Assembly: GCA_947479935.1 (NCBI GenBank)
Contig: CANKBG010000002.1
Coordinates: forward strand, 1 to 64,000
Direction of reading: 5' to 3'
From: Comamonadaceae bacterium
GTDB lineage: Bacteria; Pseudomonadota; Gammaproteobacteria; Burkholderiales; Burkholderiaceae_C
DNA length: 64,000 nucleotides
Positions 60,637 to 64,000 of this stretch are shown piece after piece. Under the pieces are notes generated by a model. It saw nothing but the letters and a program-made list of their open reading frames with translations. It did not search any database and was not told the DNA's origin. Position 1 is the stretch's first letter. Each line of letters begins with the position of its first letter. Both the position numbers and the translations under genes were made by a program.

Positions 60637-61505
60637 CTCACCGCGTCGGCCGATTGGCGGGTTAACATGGCCAAGGTGTTGGCAATGGTCATCTTCAATT
60701 CGCGGCGATCGCAAATGAAGTCAATTGCCCCTTTTTCTTGCAAGAATTCTGCCCTTTGAAATCCCTCGGGCAAAGTCACTCGCACGGTACTTTCAATCAC
60801 TCGTGGACCGGCAAAACCAATCAAGGCTTTGGGCTCTGCAATCACCACATCGCCCATAAAGGCAAAGCCTGCAGACACGCCGCCCATGGTGGGGTCTGTG
60901 AGCACGCTGATGAAGGGCAAACCCTTTTTGGCAAGGTGAGTGAGGGCTGAATTTGTCTTTGCCATCTGCATGAGTGACAGCAAGCCTTCTTGCATGCGCG
61001 CACCACCTGTTGCAGTGAAGCAAATAAATGGAACTTTTTGCTCAATGGCTGTTTCAACGCCGCGTACAAACCGCTCGCCCACCACGGAGCCCATGCTGCC
61101 GCCCATGAAGTCAAATTCGAAGCAAGCGGCCACCACATTGATGCTGTGAATGGCACCGCCCATGACCACCATGGCATCGGTTTCGCCAGTGTTACTCATG
61201 GCTTCTTTGATGCGCTCTGGGTACTTGCGGCTGTCTTTGAATTTCAAAGCATCGACAGGTACCACCTCTTGGCCAATTTCGTAGCGGCCTTCGTTGTCCA
61301 AAAAATTATTCAGGCGGGCACGCGCGCCAATGCGGTGATGGTGGCTGCAAGTGGGACAAACGTTTTGGTTTTGCTCCAAGTCATTTTTGTACAGCACAGA
61401 CTCGCACTTGGGGCACTTGATCCACAAGCCTTCGGGCACACTTCGGCGGTCTGCCGGATCGGTATGCAGAATTTTTGGGGGGAGAAGTTTTTCGAGCCAA
61501 CTCAT
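60633..61505 (-). CDS. accD: Acetyl-CoA carboxylase carboxyltransferase subunit beta
   Basis: AccD with AccA transfers the carboxyl group from biotin to acetyl-CoA, making malonyl-CoA. The 290-residue protein has the N-terminal zinc ribbon (KCPKCESVL and CPTCSHH) and the carboxyltransferase core with [22 protein letters not shown] and [16 protein letters not shown]. It follows trpA by 21 bp, a gene order found across Burkholderiales. Confidence 0.96.
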   Translation of the reverse strand: MSWLEKLLPPKILHTDPADRRSVPEGLWIKCPKCESVLYKNDLEQNQNVCPTCSHHHRIGARARLNNFLDNEGRYEIGQEVVPVDALKFKDSRKYPERIKEAMSNTGETDAMVVMGGAIHSINVVAACFEFDFMGGSMGSVVGERFVRGVETAIEQKVPFICFTATGGARMQEGLLSLMQMAKTNSALTHLAKKGLPFISVLTDPTMGGVSAGFAFMGDVVIAEPKALIGFAGPRVIESTVRVTLPEGFQRAEFLQEKGAIDFICDRRELKMTIANTLAMLTRQSADAVS

Positions 61506-61526
61506 GTCGATGTCCTTATGGGTTGA

Positions 61527-62336
61527 TCAGGCGTCCATGGCCTGGCGAATCTCACGCAAGAAAGCGCCTGCCACATAAGCTACTTTATCGCGGGGTTCAT
61601 TTTCGATCAATTGAATGATTTTGCTACCAATTACAACAGCATCGGCCACTTTTCCGATGGTTTGGGCAGTTTTTGCATCGCGGATACCAAAGCCAACGCC
61701 CACTGGGATGCTGACTTTTTGGCGAATGCGGGGCAGCATGGCCTCCACTTCGGAAGTGTTCAGGGCGCCGGAACCAGTGACACCTTTGAGCGATACGTAA
61801 TACACATACCCACTGGCCACATCCGCCACTTGCTGCATGCGCTGATCGGTGCTGGTGGGAGCCAGCAAAAAGATCAGGTCCATGTTGTGTGCACGCAGTT
61901 TGGCCGCAAATTCAACGCATTCCTCTGGCGGATAGTCCACGACCAAGACGCCATCGATGCCGACCGCTGAAGCGTCGCGAATGAAGCCATCTTTGCCATG
62001 CTTCAGGTCATAACGTTCAATGGGGTTGGCATAGCCCATCAACACCACGGGCGTGTGGGTGTTAAGTTCACGAAAGCTTTTGACCATGTTCAGCACATGC
62101 GAGGTGCCAATGCCAAAAGACAAAGCCTTGTCGCCCGCTTTTTGAATGACGGGACCATCGGCGGAGGGGTCGCTAAAAGGCACCCCCAATTCAATGACAT
62201 CAGCGCCGGCTTCCACCATGGCGTGCATGAGTTCGGGTGTGACATCGGCGAAGGGGTAGCCCGCTGTAACGTAGGGAATCAGGGCTTTGCGGCCGTTGGC
62301 TTTCAGTTGTTGAAAGGTGGCATCAATGCGGCTCAT
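61527..62336 (-). CDS. trpA: Tryptophan synthase alpha subunit
   Basis: TrpA cleaves indole-3-glycerol phosphate to indole and glyceraldehyde 3-phosphate. The 269-residue protein has the catalytic Glu in [14 protein letters not shown], the Asp following in the same loop, and the GVTGSG phosphate loop. It overlaps trpB by four bases, consistent with equal synthesis of the two subunits. Confidence 0.96.
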   Translation of the reverse strand: MSRIDATFQQLKANGRKALIPYVTAGYPFADVTPELMHAMVEAGADVIELGVPFSDPSADGPVIQKAGDKALSFGIGTSHVLNMVKSFRELNTHTPVVLMGYANPIERYDLKHGKDGFIRDASAVGIDGVLVVDYPPEECVEFAAKLRAHNMDLIFLLAPTSTDQRMQQVADVASGYVYYVSLKGVTGSGALNTSEVEAMLPRIRQKVSIPVGVGFGIRDAKTAQTIGKVADAVVIGSKIIQLIENEPRDKVAYVAGAFLREIRQAMDA

Positions 62337-63628
62337 TTGAAAACTTTCACGGGCTGCTCACCCATTTGCAAACCCCCTTTGACGCCCTGACCTTGGCAGC
62401 TGGGTCGGCAATAGAAGTCGGCTTGACTGAGGTCGGCCACAGTGCCAATGTCTTTGTCACCTCGGCCAGACATGTTGATCAAAATGGACTGATCGGGTTT
62501 CATGGTGGCGGCCAGTTTTTTGGCATAGGCCACAGCGTGGCTAGATTCGAGTGCAGGAATGATGCCTTCGGTGCGGCACAAATAGTGAAAGGCATCCAAG
62601 GCTTCTTGGTCGGTGATACCGACGTATTCTGCGCGGCCAATGTCTTTCAAGAAAGAGTGCTCGGGTCCAACGCCAGGGTAATCGAGGCCGGCGCTGATGC
62701 TGTGCGTCTCGGTAATTTGACCATTGTCGTCTTGCAAAATGTAGGTGCGGTTGCCATGCAGTACGCCCGGGCTACCGCGTTGCAAAGAGGCCGAGTGTTT
62801 GCCGCTCTCTAAGCCTTCGCCTGCTGCTTCCACGCCAATCAGGCGTGTGTTATTGTGGTTGATGTAGGGGTAGAAAATGCCCATGGCGTTAGACCCGCCG
62901 CCAACACACGCTATGACTGCGTCAGGTTGTTGGCTGTGCAAACCAGTTTGTGCCAACAGCTTGGGCATTTGCTCGATACATTCCGTGCCAATGACACTTT
63001 GGAAATCACGAACCATCATGGGGTAAGGGTGCGGGCCCGCAACCGTGCCAATGATGTAGAAAGTGTTGTCGACGTTGGCCACCCAATCGCGCATGGCTTC
63101 GTTCAAAGCATCTTTCAGCGTGCGGCTGCCAGACGTCACAGGCACCACGGTAGCGCCTAGCAGTTTCATTCGATAGACATTGGGGCTCTGACGTTTTACG
63201 TCTTCTGAACCCATGTAAACCACGCATTCCAAACCATACCGCGCACAGATGGTGGCGGTGGCCACGCCGTGCTGGCCGGCGCCTGTTTCGGCAATGATGC
63301 GGGGCTTGCCCATGCGCTTGGCCAGCATGGCCTGCCCAATGGTGTTGTTGATTTTGTGAGCGCCGGTATGGTTGAGGTCTTCGCGCTTCAAATAAATTTG
63401 TGCGCCGCCCATTTCGCGGCTCATGCGGGCTGCGTGATAGATGGGGGAGGGGCGTCCCACAAAGTGCGCCAGTTCGTAGTTGAACTCGGCTAAAAATGCA
63501 GGATCGTTTTGGTATTTGGCGTAGGCTGCGCGCAATTCCAAAATGGCGTGTGTCAGGGTTTCGCTGACAAAACTGCCGCCATAAATGCCGAAGTGGCCAG
63601 AGGCATCGGGTTGTTGATAATCGTTCAT
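62333..63628 (-). CDS. trpB: Tryptophan synthase beta subunit
   Basis: TrpB joins indole and serine with PLP. The 431-residue protein has the PLP lysine in [26 protein letters not shown] and the [13 protein letters not shown] phosphate loop. After the usual C-terminal SGRGDKDI it carries about 30 extra residues with two cysteines ([12 protein letters not shown]). The ATG at 63628 gives [14 protein letters not shown]; a longer frame overlaps trpF and is rejected. Confidence 0.95.
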   Translation of the reverse strand: MNDYQQPDASGHFGIYGGSFVSETLTHAILELRAAYAKYQNDPAFLAEFNYELAHFVGRPSPIYHAARMSREMGGAQIYLKREDLNHTGAHKINNTIGQAMLAKRMGKPRIIAETGAGQHGVATATICARYGLECVVYMGSEDVKRQSPNVYRMKLLGATVVPVTSGSRTLKDALNEAMRDWVANVDNTFYIIGTVAGPHPYPMMVRDFQSVIGTECIEQMPKLLAQTGLHSQQPDAVIACVGGGSNAMGIFYPYINHNNTRLIGVEAAGEGLESGKHSASLQRGSPGVLHGNRTYILQDDNGQITETHSISAGLDYPGVGPEHSFLKDIGRAEYVGITDQEALDAFHYLCRTEGIIPALESSHAVAYAKKLAATMKPDQSILINMSGRGDKDIGTVADLSQADFYCRPSCQGQGVKGGLQMGEQPVKVFK

Positions 63629-63632
63629 GTTT

Positions 63633-64000
63633 TTACTCAATGGCATCAGCTGCTTTGACAGCAGCCACAAATTCTTGGATTTTCCGGGCATCTTTGAGGC
63701 CTTTTTGGCCGTCTAGCTCTACGCCCGAACTGACATCAACGGCCAAAGACAGAGCTTTGGACCGAAGCGTGAGGATGCCATCGGTCACATTTGCAGGCGT
63801 CAATCCACCAGACAAAACGAGGTGAGCGTTGACGTTTGGAGGAAGCTGTGACCAATTGAATGTTTTCCCGCCACCGCCGTATCCGTCAACATGAGCGTCG
63901 AGCAGAATGGCCTGGGCATTTGAATAATGTTGTGTGAATTTTACCAAGTCAAATGAAGCGGTGTTTTCTGTGGGAATTCGGGCTGCTCGCCAGTAGGGGC
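63633..64000 (-). CDS. trpF: Phosphoribosylanthranilate isomerase, 3' part (cut by window edge)
   Basis: TrpF isomerizes phosphoribosylanthranilate in tryptophan synthesis. The visible 122 codons include YWRAARIP, the [20 protein letters not shown] region and the C-terminal [10 protein letters not shown] and [16 protein letters not shown]. These are standard motifs. The N-terminal part lies beyond base 64000. trpB starts five bases after its stop, making a trpF-trpB-trpA-accD run. Confidence 0.93.
   Translation of the reverse strand, partial: PYWRAARIPTENTASFDLVKFTQHYSNAQAILLDAHVDGYGGGGKTFNWSQLPPNVNAHLVLSGGLTPANVTDGILTLRSKALSLAVDVSSGVELDGQKGLKDARKIQEFVAAVKAADAIE

Overview
This window looks like a chromosomal core region of a betaproteobacterium, order Burkholderiales, most likely family Comamonadaceae. 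A freshwater Limnohabitans- or Rhodoferax-like organism fits best. The reasons are gene order (rpmF-plsX-fabHDG-acpP-fabF, then mucD-lepA-lepB-rnc-era-recO-pdxJ-acpS-nagZ, and trpF-trpB-trpA-accD), a Bug/TctC-type binding protein, the hemC-hemD-hemX-hemY block, and moderate rather than high GC by eye. The genus is inference from reading. No phage, insertion sequence, CRISPR array or rRNA was seen. Coding density is very high, with many ATGA or TGATG stop/start overlaps.

Layout, left to right. 1-1341: the 5' part of rpmB (L28) with its leader and promoter, then trxB on the minus strand. 1448-9443: ftsK, lolA and rarA, then a four-gene branched-chain amino-acid transporter (livHMGF) that has no binding-protein gene here. 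9490-11531: a Bug-type binding protein and a 2Fe-2S/FAD reductase. 11520-15462: an atypical SDR protein, a small membrane protein, tRNA-Leu(CAA), a monothiol glutaredoxin-like gene, and a cysM-Nudix-tusA operon. An exact FNR-type box lies in the promoter gap between the glutaredoxin-like gene and cysM. 15514-22577: galU, valS, and a cluster of an old yellow enzyme, an FAD monooxygenase and a DUF2783 protein. 22706-24330: yaaA-queF. 24354-29673 (minus): a dienoyl-CoA isomerase-like crotonase, dinB, an alpha-hydroxy-acid oxidase, a hemerythrin and argH.

29864-33955: the haem genes hemC, hemD, hemX-like and hemY, ending in a strong terminator shared with rne. 34005-38412: rne and rluC, divergent, separated by 529 bp that probably holds the rne leader. 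38378-41870: a HAD phosphatase, a Rieske protein and an S49 peptidase; then an RsmI-like methyltransferase and maf. 41896-48130: yceD and rpmF, followed by the complete fatty-acid initiation and elongation cluster. 48136-58376: a small membrane protein, mucD, a 452-bp non-coding gap, then lepA through nagZ and a small membrane protein. 58425-64000: lysS, a YggT protein, and accD-trpA-trpB-trpF on the minus strand, with trpF cut by the window edge.

Most of the window is housekeeping: cell division, envelope biogenesis, translation, tRNA and rRNA modification, lipid, haem and tryptophan synthesis. I did not find a clear new multi-gene system. The most unusual non-coding DNA is the mucD-lepA gap (50178-50629). 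It holds four DnaA-box-like sequences, a 12-bp inverted repeat, a 16-bp perfect palindrome and a strong intrinsic terminator that may end a small RNA. The FNR box near 13635, the hemerythrin with a cysteine-containing tail, and the missing rpoE-rse genes next to mucD are the other points worth checking.
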